Assembly (NCBI RefSeq): GCF_002021815.1
Contig: NZ_CP019952.1
Span: 1,953,001 to 2,017,000 of the forward strand
Reading direction: 5' to 3'
Source: Pseudomonas parafulva
GTDB lineage: Bacteria > Pseudomonadota > Gammaproteobacteria > Pseudomonadales > Pseudomonadaceae
Length of the DNA stretch: 64,000 nt
Part shown: positions 28,420 through 36,737 of the stretch, piece after piece
Position numbering within the stretch: position 1 is the first letter of the stretch
Layout of the letters: each line of letters starts with the position of its first letter
Translations under genes and position numbers: made by a program
The notes under the pieces: model-generated
What the model saw: the letters and a program-made list of their open reading frames with translations, nothing else
The model's database searches: none
Told to the model about the DNA's origin: nothing

Positions 28420-29867
28420 TCAAGCTGAGCGTTCGAGTTGTTGTTGAAGGCGTTGGCCGATCCAGCGCACGACTGGGACGGCCTTACTGTTGCCAATGGC
28501 CTTGTAGCGTGGGCCGTCCGGGCACAAGCCTGCGACGCGCCCGCGATAGGGGATCAGGGTGTAGTCATCAGGGAATCCCTGAAGCCGTTCGCACTCGCGC
28601 GGAGTCAACCTGCGCACGGCTGACCCTGTAAGCACGTTGCGCTCTTGAGATCGACCTCCGTCGCCAGGTGCGGTGAGCGCGTAGGCGATGTCTCCGCCGA
28701 CCTCCAAAGATCGACCGCCTTCTCGCCCTCTTTCTTGGAAAGCGATGCAGGGCAGACCTTGGCCTGGCTTGCCGCCGCCTGTTGATAGCGCGCCCACTAA
28801 TTCGCCGTCACCGCCCTCCAAGCGGACCTCGCTTCGGCTGTTCTCGGCGAATGCGAGCACTGCATTCTCCTGGCGGCTGTTCCTCCCGAGTGCGAATGCC
28901 TGGTCGGTAAGGGTGCAAGGATCTTGCGTGCCGGTTACGACCAACATTCCGCTCTCCGCATCCTGCTGGGTAGCGCTGCCAGCCGCTTTGCCGTTGGCTT
29001 GTAGAGTTCCGCTTACAACGAAGGCCTCAGATTCAAAATCCATCCTTCCGCTCGCGCTTGCGCAAGCATTGCGCGCTGGCGCTACATCAATAGGGCCGGC
29101 GGTGTTGTTGCCGCCAAAGACGGTCAGTCGTCCATCTGCTGCGTCGTTCTCGTCGACGCCTCCAGTGCTTGCTGTAACTGTCCCGGCAAGGTCTTGCCCC
29201 TCGCCTCGGCGCGGCGGAGTATCCCGGCGCACGCCTTCGCGCTCAAAAAGTACTTCGAGTGGATCGAACCCTGCTCGAGCACTTGCGACAACGAACACAC
29301 GACGGCGTCGTTGGGCCAGGCCGAAATATTGGGCATCCAGAATCCGCCATGCGACTGTTCGCGTGGGTCCATACACACAACCAGCGTCCTTCCATTTACC
29401 CCCTGGCGGTTGGAGTTCTTCGGATTCGCCCACCAGGGCACCGAGGAAGCAGCCAAACGCGTTGCCTTTGTCGGATAGGACGCCTGGGACGTTTTCCCAG
29501 AGACAGGTGGCCTCGGGCTGGCCGCGCTTTGTTCGAACATGGTCAATTGCATCGAGCAGCTCCACGTATTTGATGGTGAGGGCGCCGCGGGGATCGGCGA
29601 GGCCTTCGCGCATACCGGCCACGCTGAACGCCTGACAGGGTGTGCCGCCGACCAGGACATCGGGCGCCTGGATCTTGCCGGACAGCACCATGGCTGCCAG
29701 GCGGGTCATGTCGCCGTGGTTCGGCGTTTTCGGGTACCGGTAGGCCAATAACGCGCATGGAAAAGGCTCGATCTCGGCGTACCATTTTCGGCACTCCAGC
29801 CGAGCGGATGCCAAGCCTCGGTCGCAGCTTCAATGCCGCTGCAGACGCTTCCATACCTAATATTCAT
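28420..29867 (-). pseudogene. C5 cytosine DNA methyltransferase, frameshifted near the N-terminus
   Basis: The main frame (from 29814) has motif IV GGTPCQAFSVAGMREG with the catalytic Cys, ENVPGVLSDKG, motif VIII QRRRRVFVV and motif X YKAIGNSKAVPVV, but lacks motif I. The missing part is in another frame: from ATG at 29867 it reads MNIRYGSVCSGIEAATEAW and HPLGWSAE. Both join at an A4 run on the minus strand (29785-29788 on the plus strand). One added A would restore GWSAEKWYAEIEP. So it is a degraded gene or a sequencing error. The middle (DLAGTVTASTGG...) is the target-recognition part. C5 methylases in phages usually protect against restriction. Confidence 0.8.
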
Positions 29868-29934
29868 AAAGGTAACCTTAGAGAGTATCTTTGTTATACT
29901 TGTACTGCTAAAGGTGTAAGTGAGAAAAACTAAT

Positions 29935-30150
29935 ATGGACTACGAAAAGCTTCTCAAAATCTCTCCTTCCCACGTGTTGGTGGTGCGGGGCAGTAAGATA
30001 GAACAGCGAAAAGGACTGGACACAGATGTTTATATAGTGGACGAACTCGCCGCAGACCGGACTGTTGTGGCGAGTTATGAAATTAGAGAGAGCATGTCGA
30101 TCTACCCTCCATTCAAAAGAAGCACTGTGTGGAAGCGAATTGATGGATAA
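29935..30150 (+). CDS. Small protein of the rightward insert, unknown function
   Basis: A 71-residue ORF starting MDYEKLLKISPSHVLVVRGSK; an alternative GTG at 29920 has AAGGTG upstream. Charged and globular-looking, no signal peptide. Its stop overlaps the AbiC-like gene by 8 bp, so it is probably co-translated with it and could be a partner. The stretch is AT-richer than the surroundings. Confidence 0.55.
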   Translation: MDYEKLLKISPSHVLVVRGSKIEQRKGLDTDVYIVDELAADRTVVASYEIRESMSIYPPFKRSTVWKRIDG

Positions 30151-31192
30151 TAAGTTCGAAGCTTCAGGTGAGGTTAGATCGGTTGTTGTTCCCCTTTGGC
30201 TGCAGATGATGATTGCACTTGTCGCATTTTCTGCCATAGCTATGTTGATAAAGTATCTTTCGACTTTTGGCGTGCAGACCTCAAAGTCGCAAGAGGTCTG
30301 GGGGCAGTTTGGGGATTTTTTTGGGGGTATACTTAATCCGCTTTTGAGTAGTCTTACACTAGCTGCTGTGTTGGTTACGTTACGATTGCAGGCCAAAGAG
30401 CTAAGAGCTGCTCAGCTCGAGAGCCAGCGTGCGAATGAGCACCTAGAGAAGCAAGCGAACTACATCAGGACTCAGAATTTTGAGTCAGTCTTCTTTAGGC
30501 TACTTGATGTTCATATGAGCGCAAAAGCCAACGTCACCGTGGGTGAAATGTCGGGCAAGGCTGCATTCGAGCACCTGAAACGTGTCACATTTCCTGTTCT
30601 TCATGAGGTCAACAATCGCCAGAGAACTGCGGGTCTCGATGACAGAGCAGAGTGGTTAAATGATATTGGTCATGAAATTCGACGGTGCACAGGTGATTCA
30701 CTGAATGTGTATTGTCGCGGTATGTATCAGCTTTTGAAATATGTGGATACCTATGAGGGGTTTTACTCTGAGGGCAGCGTCACTCAGGTAATTGAAAGTG
30801 AATTCAAGGAGCTCACTCCTAGCCAAAAGTTTCAGCAAAGGCGTGAGCAAGATAGGGCTTACAGGCCGATCTATTATGCGAAGCGCCAGTATGTGAACAT
30901 GCTTCGAGCACAGTTAACTTCGCTAGAATTGACCGTGCTTTACTTGGTCTGCTTGACTGAGGAGTGTAGGGAATTAAAAAATCTTGCAGAAAAATACTCG
31001 CTTTTCAAAGGTGTACACTCATCTCAGCTTAAGCCGGGTTTCGGTAACGAATTCTATAGTTATCTGGCATTTGCTGATTATGAAGAGGTAAGTATCCGTG
31101 ATGTTCGGATGCTTGATGCGTTGGGTGAGCGACTTTCAAGTAACAAGAAAAGATTCAAAAAGTCGTCGCCGCGGGCTCACGCGGCGACCTAA
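30143..31192 (+). CDS. PutAbiC-type putative phage abortive-infection membrane protein
   Basis: A 349-residue protein. Two hydrophobic segments at the N-terminus: LWLQMMIALVAFSAIAMLIK (~16-35) and FGDFFGGILNPLLSSLTLAA (~55-75). Both are followed by a coiled coil (ELRAAQLESQRANEHLEKQA) and FESVFFRLLDVHMSAK, a combination I recall from the putative abortive-infection (PutAbiC, PF16872) family. The rest (to residue 349) is helical. It reads opposite to the flanking early genes and is AT-richer, the mark of cargo that may exclude competing phages. Function is by family resemblance only. Confidence 0.6.
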   Translation: MDNKFEASGEVRSVVVPLWLQMMIALVAFSAIAMLIKYLSTFGVQTSKSQEVWGQFGDFFGGILNPLLSSLTLAAVLVTLRLQAKELRAAQLESQRANEHLEKQANYIRTQNFESVFFRLLDVHMSAKANVTVGEMSGKAAFEHLKRVTFPVLHEVNNRQRTAGLDDRAEWLNDIGHEIRRCTGDSLNVYCRGMYQLLKYVDTYEGFYSEGSVTQVIESEFKELTPSQKFQQRREQDRAYRPIYYAKRQYVNMLRAQLTSLELTVLYLVCLTEECRELKNLAEKYSLFKGVHSSQLKPGFGNEFYSYLAFADYEEVSIRDVRMLDALGERLSSNKKRFKKSSPRAHAAT

Positions 31193-31722
31193 AACTCTTG
31201 TCTCAGGGCTTGCTGCACCGTCGCGATGATGCGGCAGAGGTGAGCCCAGTCAGGATTCGGCTCTCCGGCGTCAGGCGGCAAGATCCACCATTCGTCACCG
31301 AACACCCGGTGCATGAACTCGCGGTGGGCGCCTCCGCACTCATCGAGCGAGCTGGTGTGGCGCACATCTTCGGCCTCGTCGAGCAGGCTCCGGGCGTCTT
31401 CTGCGTCTAGGTCACGGTTACGCCGCATTTGCACGATCACCTTCCGCGCTTTGTCGGCCAGCGCTTCAGCGCTGAACCGGCGAGAGCTCAGCGAGCGGTC
31501 GAAGTAGCCGATGATGTAGGCATCATGCAGCTTGCAGAAGAACTGGCCGATGGTCAGGCCATCCCACATGCCGCCCCAGTAGGCGTGCCAGGTCTTGTCG
31601 AAGCAGCTGACGGTGATCTTGCCCTTGCAGGGTTCGAAGTCTTCGAGGTAGACGCTGATCGGGTCCAGGCCATCGGCGCCGGTTATCAGCAGCTTGGTGA
31701 CGGTCGATGTCTCGACGTTCAT
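31189..31722 (-). CDS. Phage protein of unknown function
   Basis: A 177-residue acidic ORF, MNVETSTVTKLLITGADG..., with conserved-looking HAYWGGMWDGLTIGQFF and EDARSLLDEAEDV. It resembles early proteins of Pseudomonas phages without known function. The ATG at 31722 follows GGAG. Its end overlaps the convergent AbiC-like gene by 4 bp. Confidence 0.6.
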   Translation of the reverse strand: MNVETSTVTKLLITGADGLDPISVYLEDFEPCKGKITVSCFDKTWHAYWGGMWDGLTIGQFFCKLHDAYIIGYFDRSLSSRRFSAEALADKARKVIVQMRRNRDLDAEDARSLLDEAEDVRHTSSLDECGGAHREFMHRVFGDEWWILPPDAGEPNPDWAHLCRIIATVQQALRQEF

Positions 31723-31858
31723 GGCTTTCTCCATGCATGCGCCGCCCTCCGTGGCCGGGGCGACGCGAGTTGAATAAGGGCAGGTCGACGCGTAATATCG
31801 CCGACAAGGAATGCATCGAGTTTTGATGATGCATCAAGAGCACGGGCTAACAGCTCGT

Positions 31859-32089
31859 ATGAAAGGATTGTTCTTCAGCGGTTTAAACGTCGCGTCGGCC
31901 CTAGTGACATTGATGGGAAACCCATGGCTTGGTGGTGAATCCCTAATCAGCAGCATTGATCTAGGAGTACTGATGATGATTACGATTGCAGCATTTGGGT
32001 GGGGCGGGGCGGCGCTGGGAGCGATCGATGTCCAATTGCGAAGAACGGGACGAGTAATACAGCTGCCGGACAGTTCCGCAGGGGGTTAA
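31859..32089 (+). CDS. Possible small membrane protein
   Basis: A 76-residue ORF from ATG at 31859 with a hydrophobic stretch (LGVLMMITIAAFGWGGAALGAI). It reads against the flanking early genes, in a 390-bp stretch that otherwise has no plausible minus-strand gene. I see no clear ribosome-binding site, so it is tentative. Confidence 0.35.
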   Translation: MKGLFFSGLNVASALVTLMGNPWLGGESLISSIDLGVLMMITIAAFGWGGAALGAIDVQLRRTGRVIQLPDSSAGG

Positions 32090-32111
32090 ACTCCTCCCGC
32101 TCCCACCAATT

Positions 32112-32624
32112 TCAACTTGGTGTGATGACCTCATCACCCGGTTCTTTCTGAATCATCAGCATGCTCTTCCGATCAAAGGCCAGGGCCAGGCGTGGCGAGA
32201 TGCTGATTACGTGCCGAGGCGGGGTGAGAAACTTCGCCGCGTGCAGTCTGCCCAGAGCGTGGATGCCGTGGATGAGCGCTTCCATCATCTGGCTGTAGGT
32301 GGCGTCGGCCCAGCCGCAGATGGCGCGTAGGTGCTGACCGGTTAGCTTCCTGGCTGACAGCCTCAGGCTTTCCGTGCGCGCCACATTCCGGTGAGCTTCG
32401 ATTTCGTGGCGCGCGATCCTGAACAGCGCGTGATGCCCAAGCGCCTCGATGTGATGAATCATCAGCGTCAGCGCCTCGCCCTGTTCCTCGATCCCGGCCC
32501 ACTCCATCAGCTCCAGCAGGGCCTGTTTAGTCCCTGGTCGAACCTTCAAACGCAGGTCTTCTTCCTGCAGGCGCTCGGCTTTCTCTCGTCGGCGCTTGTC
32601 GCGTTCTTGCGGCGTCATCGCCAT
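32112..32624 (-). CDS. Phage early protein with internal repeat (ribbon-helix-helix-like)
   Basis: A 170-residue ORF. After a charged start (TPQERDKRRREKAERL) it has two related ~40-residue copies: LRLKVRPGTKQALLELMEWA...EALTLMIHHIEALG and LRLSARKLTGQHLRAICGWA...MMEALIHGIHALG. Each has the strand-helix-helix look of a ribbon-helix-helix unit. A DNA-binding regulator is possible. It belongs to the leftward early operon. Confidence 0.6.
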   Translation of the reverse strand: MAMTPQERDKRRREKAERLQEEDLRLKVRPGTKQALLELMEWAGIEEQGEALTLMIHHIEALGHHALFRIARHEIEAHRNVARTESLRLSARKLTGQHLRAICGWADATYSQMMEALIHGIHALGRLHAAKFLTPPRHVISISPRLALAFDRKSMLMIQKEPGDEVITPS

Positions 32625-32665
32625 ACGGCAACTCCTTCAATCCGCTGGGCGGTAGGTTGAACTGC

Positions 32666-32872
32666 TCACGCCGCCTGTGCAGCTGGAGCGATCGGATGAT
32701 TCTTCGGTTCATCGGTAAGCTCTATATCGCAGTCGTGCCAGCCCCCAAGCCACCAGGCGCTGTCGACTGTCATTTCGGGGTATGGCTGGGAGGCTCGGCA
32801 TCGGCCAGCGGCTCGGGCGGTGCGGCCCTGGTAGTACGGAAGGGGGAAGACTTGCTTTCTCCTGCGTTGCAT
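32666..32872 (-). CDS. RMF-like small protein
   Basis: A 68-residue ORF with YYQGRTARAAGRCRASQPYP and WWLGGW, matching the ribosome modulation factor pattern (G-x-x-A-...-PY-...-WLGGW). RMF binds 70S ribosomes and drives dimerisation. In E. coli RMF is host-encoded; a phage copy suggests control of host ribosomes, but the same fold also occurs in proteins with other roles. It starts 2 bp after the end of the upstream gene. Confidence 0.6.
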   Translation of the reverse strand: MQRRRKQVFPLPYYQGRTARAAGRCRASQPYPEMTVDSAWWLGGWHDCDIELTDEPKNHPIAPAAQAA

Positions 32873-32874
32873 AG

Positions 32875-33381
32875 CTACCTCCTGGGTCGTTTACGTGGGA
32901 AGTCGATGTCGAACTTCTCAACGATGCGATTCAAGGTGGAATGGCCGATCTCGAGCTTGAGGACGGCGGCGTACCTCGACACTCCAACATCACGAAGTGC
33001 CCGAATGCGCTCGGCCAGCCTGGCATCGCGATCCTTAGTTTCTGGCGTTTCCGTGTGCTTGCCACGATTGCCTGGAAGGAACTTGAAGCCGTAGCGCTTG
33101 GCCATGTCCCACAGTGATGACTGGGACACATTCAGCTCTAGACTGGCCTCTCGGCAGGTCATGGTTTCGGCCATCTTCGCCACCATATCTGCGCGGGCCA
33201 TGGCCATTTCCTGGCGCGTGCCGTTCTGGACGGGCGGTGGGCCTTTGCGTTTCTTGCGGCATGGTTCGGGGTGCTTGCGTTGCGGCAGCGGCTGGTAGGT
33301 GAAGCCCTCCAGCACGACGAGCTGGCCGCCAGACGCGAAGAAGGCCGCTTTTGCGGCCTCCAGGTCGATTGATGGGTTCAC
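32875..33381 (-). CDS. Phage protein with two helix-turn-helix-like segments
   Basis: A 168-residue basic protein. An N-terminal unknown part is followed by CREASLELNVSQSSLWDMAKRYGFKF and later VGVSRYAAVLKLEIGHSTLNRI, each with the helix-turn-helix spacing of DNA-binding regulators. Its role in the early operon is unknown. It overlaps the recombinase gene by 4 bp. Confidence 0.55.
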   Translation of the reverse strand: MNPSIDLEAAKAAFFASGGQLVVLEGFTYQPLPQRKHPEPCRKKRKGPPPVQNGTRQEMAMARADMVAKMAETMTCREASLELNVSQSSLWDMAKRYGFKFLPGNRGKHTETPETKDRDARLAERIRALRDVGVSRYAAVLKLEIGHSTLNRIVEKFDIDFPRKRPRR

Positions 33382-34205
33382 CCTTCACTCCTTTGCGCCT
33401 CGGTGAGGGCGGCGTTGAGGTCTGCGGTTTGGCTTTCGGCCGGTTTGATCGAGAAGAAGTCGCCAACAGCAGCCTGACCATTCTTGATGCTGTTGAACAC
33501 GCTGCGCAAAGTGGCGATTTCCTCGGGCAGGATCTCGTCCAGGCTCTTGTTGAGGTAGGCGCGCAAGTGCTTCTCTGTTACGCCTTGCTGGGCGAATGCG
33601 TCGACCAGCGCGCGTACACGGTCGGCGAGCGGAAGACTGGTATCGCCAGCCAGAGTCTTGCGGCACTGCAATACCGCCGCCTCGACCAGATCCGGGGGCA
33701 GGATGGCTAGCAGGCGCGCCCGCAGTCGACGCCCGCCCATGTTGGCGGTGATCTCGTAGATGTCGCGCTCTTCAGTCAGGGCCTGACCTCCGCCGCGCTT
33801 GTCACGGATGTGGCGAACAGTGAATTTCTGCGACGAGTAAGTGTTCGTCTCCAGGTCCCAGGCATAGGCCTCCATCTCACTGTTGCCTTGCTGGCGGCTC
33901 AGCTCGCGGATGCCGTACTCGATGTTGCCCCAGCACCTGGCCAGCTCTTCGGCAAGGCGGATAGAAGGGCCAGATACGGTTTGTCCGCCCCGCGGGTAGG
34001 CGTACTCGCCGGAAGCTGCCAGGCTTGGCCGGCTGCACGAGTTCATGATCTTGCTGTAGGCCAGAGCCTCATCACGCGGGAATCGCTTGGCCAGCAGGAG
34101 CTTGCCCTGGGCTTCGGTGACGGCCCGGCTCTGTTCGATGTTCACCGTGCCGTGGTTGACGTGCTCCGCCATGCCACGTGGGGCGAATGGGTTTACCTCT
34201 GTCAT
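33378..34205 (-). CDS. Probable single-strand-annealing recombinase
   Basis: A 275-residue ORF, MTEVNPFAPRGMAEHVNHGT..., with patterns LLAKRFPRDEALAYSKIMNSC, YPRGGQTVSGPSIRLAEELA and EMEAYAWDLETN. It is adjacent to and overlapping an RecE-like exonuclease gene, the classical place of a RecT/Red-beta partner. The family match is by pattern and context; the exact family is not certain. It would anneal single strands during phage recombination. Confidence 0.6.
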   Translation of the reverse strand: MTEVNPFAPRGMAEHVNHGTVNIEQSRAVTEAQGKLLLAKRFPRDEALAYSKIMNSCSRPSLAASGEYAYPRGGQTVSGPSIRLAEELARCWGNIEYGIRELSRQQGNSEMEAYAWDLETNTYSSQKFTVRHIRDKRGGGQALTEERDIYEITANMGGRRLRARLLAILPPDLVEAAVLQCRKTLAGDTSLPLADRVRALVDAFAQQGVTEKHLRAYLNKSLDEILPEEIATLRSVFNSIKNGQAAVGDFFSIKPAESQTADLNAALTEAQRSEG

Positions 34206-35014
34206 AGCTTGTCCTTCGCCCAGTAGGGCAGCGTGAGGGTTTCGATGGCCGGCCACTCGTTGTGTCGAAGGCAGTCGGCGTAGACTTCGATGTTGCGGTG
34301 ATACTCGGTTCGGCCTGCGGCCTTGGCTTCGAAGTCCATAGTGAACAGGCGAACCGGGTACTTGCCGCATTCAATGCTGGTGCTCACGACCAGGAACACG
34401 AACGCGGCCGGCGCCTCGCCAAAGTGCGCTGCGTAGCCGTCGCTGTAGTAGCTGTCCTGAACGTGGTAGCGGTAGTCGTAGAAAGACCGGGCGAACTTGC
34501 TCATGTCGGCGGTCGTCTTGAGGTCCAGAATCCATCCAAGGCGCTCGATGGTCTTGTCTGGTCGGCAGCGGCACAGCACGCCCTCTCGATCGTCGTTCCA
34601 GTAGATGCTGGCCTCGGCGTCGCCCTGTGTCTCGAGCAGGAACCTGGCATGCGGGTGAGCCATGACGCTTTCGCGGATCAGGCCAATCTTCCTGCCGTCC
34701 TCTGCCGACAGGACGGTCTGGCCGGAGAGCGTGGATTCGAACTCTTCCCACTTTTCCTTGCCGGCCTTCGTGTTTCGCGGCGCATCAGCGGGCCCAACTG
34801 CGTACTCGGCAGCGTACCGTTCCGGCTCAAGCAGCAGGGCATGCACTGCGTCGCCCAGGTCCAGCGCCTTCTTCTTCTCGGGATCTTCCGGCGCCGCCTT
34901 GCTCCACTGGAACAAGGCCGGGGCCTTGGCGATCAGGTCTAGCTGCGACTTGGACACGCCTTCGCCGCCGTGGTACGCCTCATTGCTGAGGTCACGGTAA
35001 TAGCCGGGTTGCAT
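34202..35014 (-). CDS. RecE-like PD-(D/E)XK exonuclease
   Basis: A 270-residue ORF. Residues 1-50 (MQPGYYRDLSNEAYHGGEGVSKSQ) and SKSQLDLIAKAPALFQW mark the N-terminal part; the nuclease core holds CRCRPDKTIERLGWILDLKTT, with D...DxK in the conserved order. This matches the exodeoxyribonuclease VIII/DUF3799 type of 5'-3' exonuclease that pairs with an annealing protein. Its end overlaps the partner by 4 bp. It digests one strand to allow annealing. Confidence 0.75.
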   Translation of the reverse strand: MQPGYYRDLSNEAYHGGEGVSKSQLDLIAKAPALFQWSKAAPEDPEKKKALDLGDAVHALLLEPERYAAEYAVGPADAPRNTKAGKEKWEEFESTLSGQTVLSAEDGRKIGLIRESVMAHPHARFLLETQGDAEASIYWNDDREGVLCRCRPDKTIERLGWILDLKTTADMSKFARSFYDYRYHVQDSYYSDGYAAHFGEAPAAFVFLVVSTSIECGKYPVRLFTMDFEAKAAGRTEYHRNIEVYADCLRHNEWPAIETLTLPYWAKDKL

Positions 35015-35050
35015 AGTGACTCCCGCGCCAGGGCGGCGCTGATGTGTTGG

Positions 35051-35167
35051 TTACGGAGCGATGTGTCCAGCCAGAGCGCTGGCCAGCATGAAGGCCGTGC
35101 AGGCGAAGAGGGCAGAGAAGGAGCCGCGCCAGATGACCAGGCGGCGAGCCCGCTGGTAGCGGGTCAC
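35051..35167 (-). CDS. Possible 38-residue membrane peptide
   Basis: GTG start overlapping the stop of the upstream gene (GTGA), reading MTRYQRARRLVIWRGSFSAL and then a hydrophobic stretch (LFACTAFMLASALAG). One membrane segment with a basic N-terminus. Too small for confident assignment. Confidence 0.4.
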   Translation of the reverse strand: MTRYQRARRLVIWRGSFSALFACTAFMLASALAGHIAP

Positions 35168-35334
35168 TGGGCCGGCCTCACGGCTATCTGTCCGGCTTTG
35201 AGCGCAGCGACGATTTCTGGCCGCAGCTGCTGCACCGGAAGGTCGCGCGGCACGCCTGCGCCGATAATCGCCAGGCTTCGCTCGATCTGCTCGAGCTGTT
35301 CATCAATCAAGGACTTAACCGGTGCAGTGCTCAT
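35164..35334 (-). CDS. 56-residue phage early protein
   Basis: MSTAPVKSLIDEQLEQIERS, then LAIIGAGVPRDLPVQQLRPE. A small helical ORF linked to both neighbours by overlaps (ATGA at 35331-35334 and GTGA at 35164-35167), which supports it being real. Function unknown. Confidence 0.55.
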   Translation of the reverse strand: MSTAPVKSLIDEQLEQIERSLAIIGAGVPRDLPVQQLRPEIVAALKAGQIAVRPAQ

Positions 35335-35525
35335 GCAGCCTCCTTGCGGCCATCAACAATCTTGTTGAGTCGCCCGCAGTAGTGGTTGAACTCTTCGATG
35401 GTGATGCGGCCGTCGGCCAGCATCTCGGTCAAAAGCTTGAGCACCATGGCCTGCCACTCGTTAGGGGTGGAGGGATCAGCCATTGCTTCAAGCTCTTGGT
35501 CTATCAGCACATGGGGGCTTTTCAC
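35331..35525 (-). CDS. 64-residue phage early protein
   Basis: MKSPHVLIDQELEAMADPST... ending in a charged GRKEAA; helical, with no recognised domain. It overlaps both neighbours by 4 bp, fitting a translationally coupled early operon. Confidence 0.55.
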   Translation of the reverse strand: MKSPHVLIDQELEAMADPSTPNEWQAMVLKLLTEMLADGRITIEEFNHYCGRLNKIVDGRKEAA

Positions 35526-35944
35526 TCTGCCTCCTCAGCCTGGGCCATCAGCCCATCCTTCACAAATGGCTGGAGGAGGGTGCGCGCTATCTCGCGCAGC
35601 ACCGTGTCGGTGTTAGGTACCGCCATCAGCTCATCAGCCGCGCTCCGCGCCTCGCTGCCGATCTTGAAGTGGGCAGCCAGGACCAGCCTGCCCAGTACCG
35701 ACTTGCTCGCACCCTGCAGCCCGAGCTGGCCCATGGCGAACTCGTCCACGGCCTCAGCAAACCGCTCCTGCGTAACGCCCTGCTTTGGGCGCATACGGCG
35801 CTGGAACACGTAGTCCGCGCCACGCATCAGCTGGTCGATGCCTTCCTCGACCCAGTGGCGCTCTACGCGCTCCTGCGGCGTTTCACTCACCTCAGGAGGC
35901 ATGCGGTTGTCGTACTCAAACTGTGCTGCTCGAAGTGCTTGCAT
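35522..35944 (-). CDS. Phage early protein of unknown function
   Basis: A 140-residue ORF, MQALRAAQFEYDNRMPPEVS..., helical and acidic with a C-terminal LLQPFVKDGLMAQAEEAE. It is the second gene of the leftward early operon from P_L. No domain recognised. Confidence 0.6.
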   Translation of the reverse strand: MQALRAAQFEYDNRMPPEVSETPQERVERHWVEEGIDQLMRGADYVFQRRMRPKQGVTQERFAEAVDEFAMGQLGLQGASKSVLGRLVLAAHFKIGSEARSAADELMAVPNTDTVLREIARTLLQPFVKDGLMAQAEEAE

Positions 35945-35969
35945 ATTCGCCTCCAGGGCGTTGATGCGG

Positions 35970-36041
35970 CCGCATTGGCCAGACGCCAGGCGCGGGTGAC
36001 CAAACCCACCGTGAAAGGTGGCCTGGTGCCTGCCAATGCGG
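35970..36041. repeat. Imperfect 21-bp inverted repeat
   Basis: CCGCATTGGCCAGACGCCAGGC (35970-35991) pairs with GCCTGGTGCCTGCCAATGCGG (36021-36041) with few mismatches, leaving a 29-nt loop. Confidence 0.65.
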
Positions 36042-36196
36042 TCGATGTGAAGGGAAGGGGTGATGCAGATGCCGGGCGCTACCCCGGCAGCTGGCTTGGC
36101 GTGGACCCATCCAGCGGCGCAATTCGTTTACCCTCAGAGCGAGGGCAGGGACGTCCACAGGTGCTTCGGTAACCGCGCCCTGAGCTGGGCGCTTCT

Positions 36197-36352
36197 CTGC
36201 ATCGGGGTGTGATCTGACCGGCTCGGCGCCGGGGTCATTCTTTCGACTGAGCTTTACCTGGCCGCCGCTGGTGCTACCCCGGCAAACGGCTGACGGGCTG
36301 ACCACTTCCAGTTGTGCGCAAGCCTGCGCATTCAGATCACACCCCGATGCAG
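36197..36352. repeat. Perfect 21-bp inverted repeat
   Basis: CTGCATCGGGGTGTGATCTG plus A at 36197-36217 is the exact reverse complement of 36332-36352. The arms are 114 bp apart. No transposase or coding region lies between. Confidence 0.85.
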
Positions 36353-36401
36353 CCTGCGATGGGGAGCAGGGCATCGGACCGTCTTTCCGGCTGTCAGGGA
36401 A

Positions 36402-36545
36402 TCAGTGGAAGACGACAGCTACGAAAGGCGCCCCATCCCAGGTTTCGATCAAAGGTCGATAGTCGCAACCCTGCATCATCGCCACCGACATCAGCACCAC
36501 ATCACCCATCATGGGAACTCGCACGCTAACCAGTACTTTGCGCAT
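36402..36545 (-). CDS. 47-residue phage early protein
   Basis: MRKVLVSVRVPMMGDVVLMS followed by VAMMQGCDYRPLIETWDGAP. GGAGG lies 8 bp before the ATG at 36545, a strong ribosome site, which supports this start over the longer frame from 36671. It is the first gene after the leftward promoter, where lambda has N; no antiterminator motif (Arg-rich) is seen. Confidence 0.6.
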   Translation of the reverse strand: MRKVLVSVRVPMMGDVVLMSVAMMQGCDYRPLIETWDGAPFVAVVFH

Positions 36546-36737
36546 CGTCTTGTCCTCCAGGGCGGTTGATTTCCCGTCTGGCCCTGTCGCCAAGGCCAGC
36601 CAGTGAAATCTGTTCTCTCTCAGGCCCCGGTCGCTCACCCGGTATCGCGCTTCCTGCATCTGTCGAGGCATGCGCGCCGCTTGGATGCCGCTCTATTGCG
36701 GCACACCTGATCGCACCAGAGCCCTGCGGGGATGGTG

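Larger units (their letters stand above)
35945..36401. other. Structured stretch with two long inverted repeats, no clear gene
   Basis: A 457-bp gap within the leftward operon. It holds an imperfect inverted repeat (35970-35991 with 36021-36041) and a perfect 21-bp inverted repeat (36197-36217 and 36332-36352) enclosing 114 bp. Minus-strand frames here have poor composition (152-codon frame from 36374 rich in S/P/H), so I reject them as genes. Could encode a structured RNA or a transcription control element. Confidence 0.5.

Noticed and set aside
29776-29800. Programmed frameshift in the methylase
   Set aside because: GCCGAAAATGG has no X XXY YYZ heptamer in the reading frame; mutation or sequence error is more likely.
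36197-36352. CRISPR or insertion sequence ends
   Set aside because: Only two arms, no repeated units and no transposase between them.
35916-36374. Minus-strand frame of 152 codons
   Set aside because: Composition (many S, P, H, R, W) is unlike real proteins, and it runs across the inverted repeats.
36546-36671. N-terminal extension of the 47-residue early protein
   Set aside because: The strong GGAGG sits before the inner ATG and the extension has poor composition.
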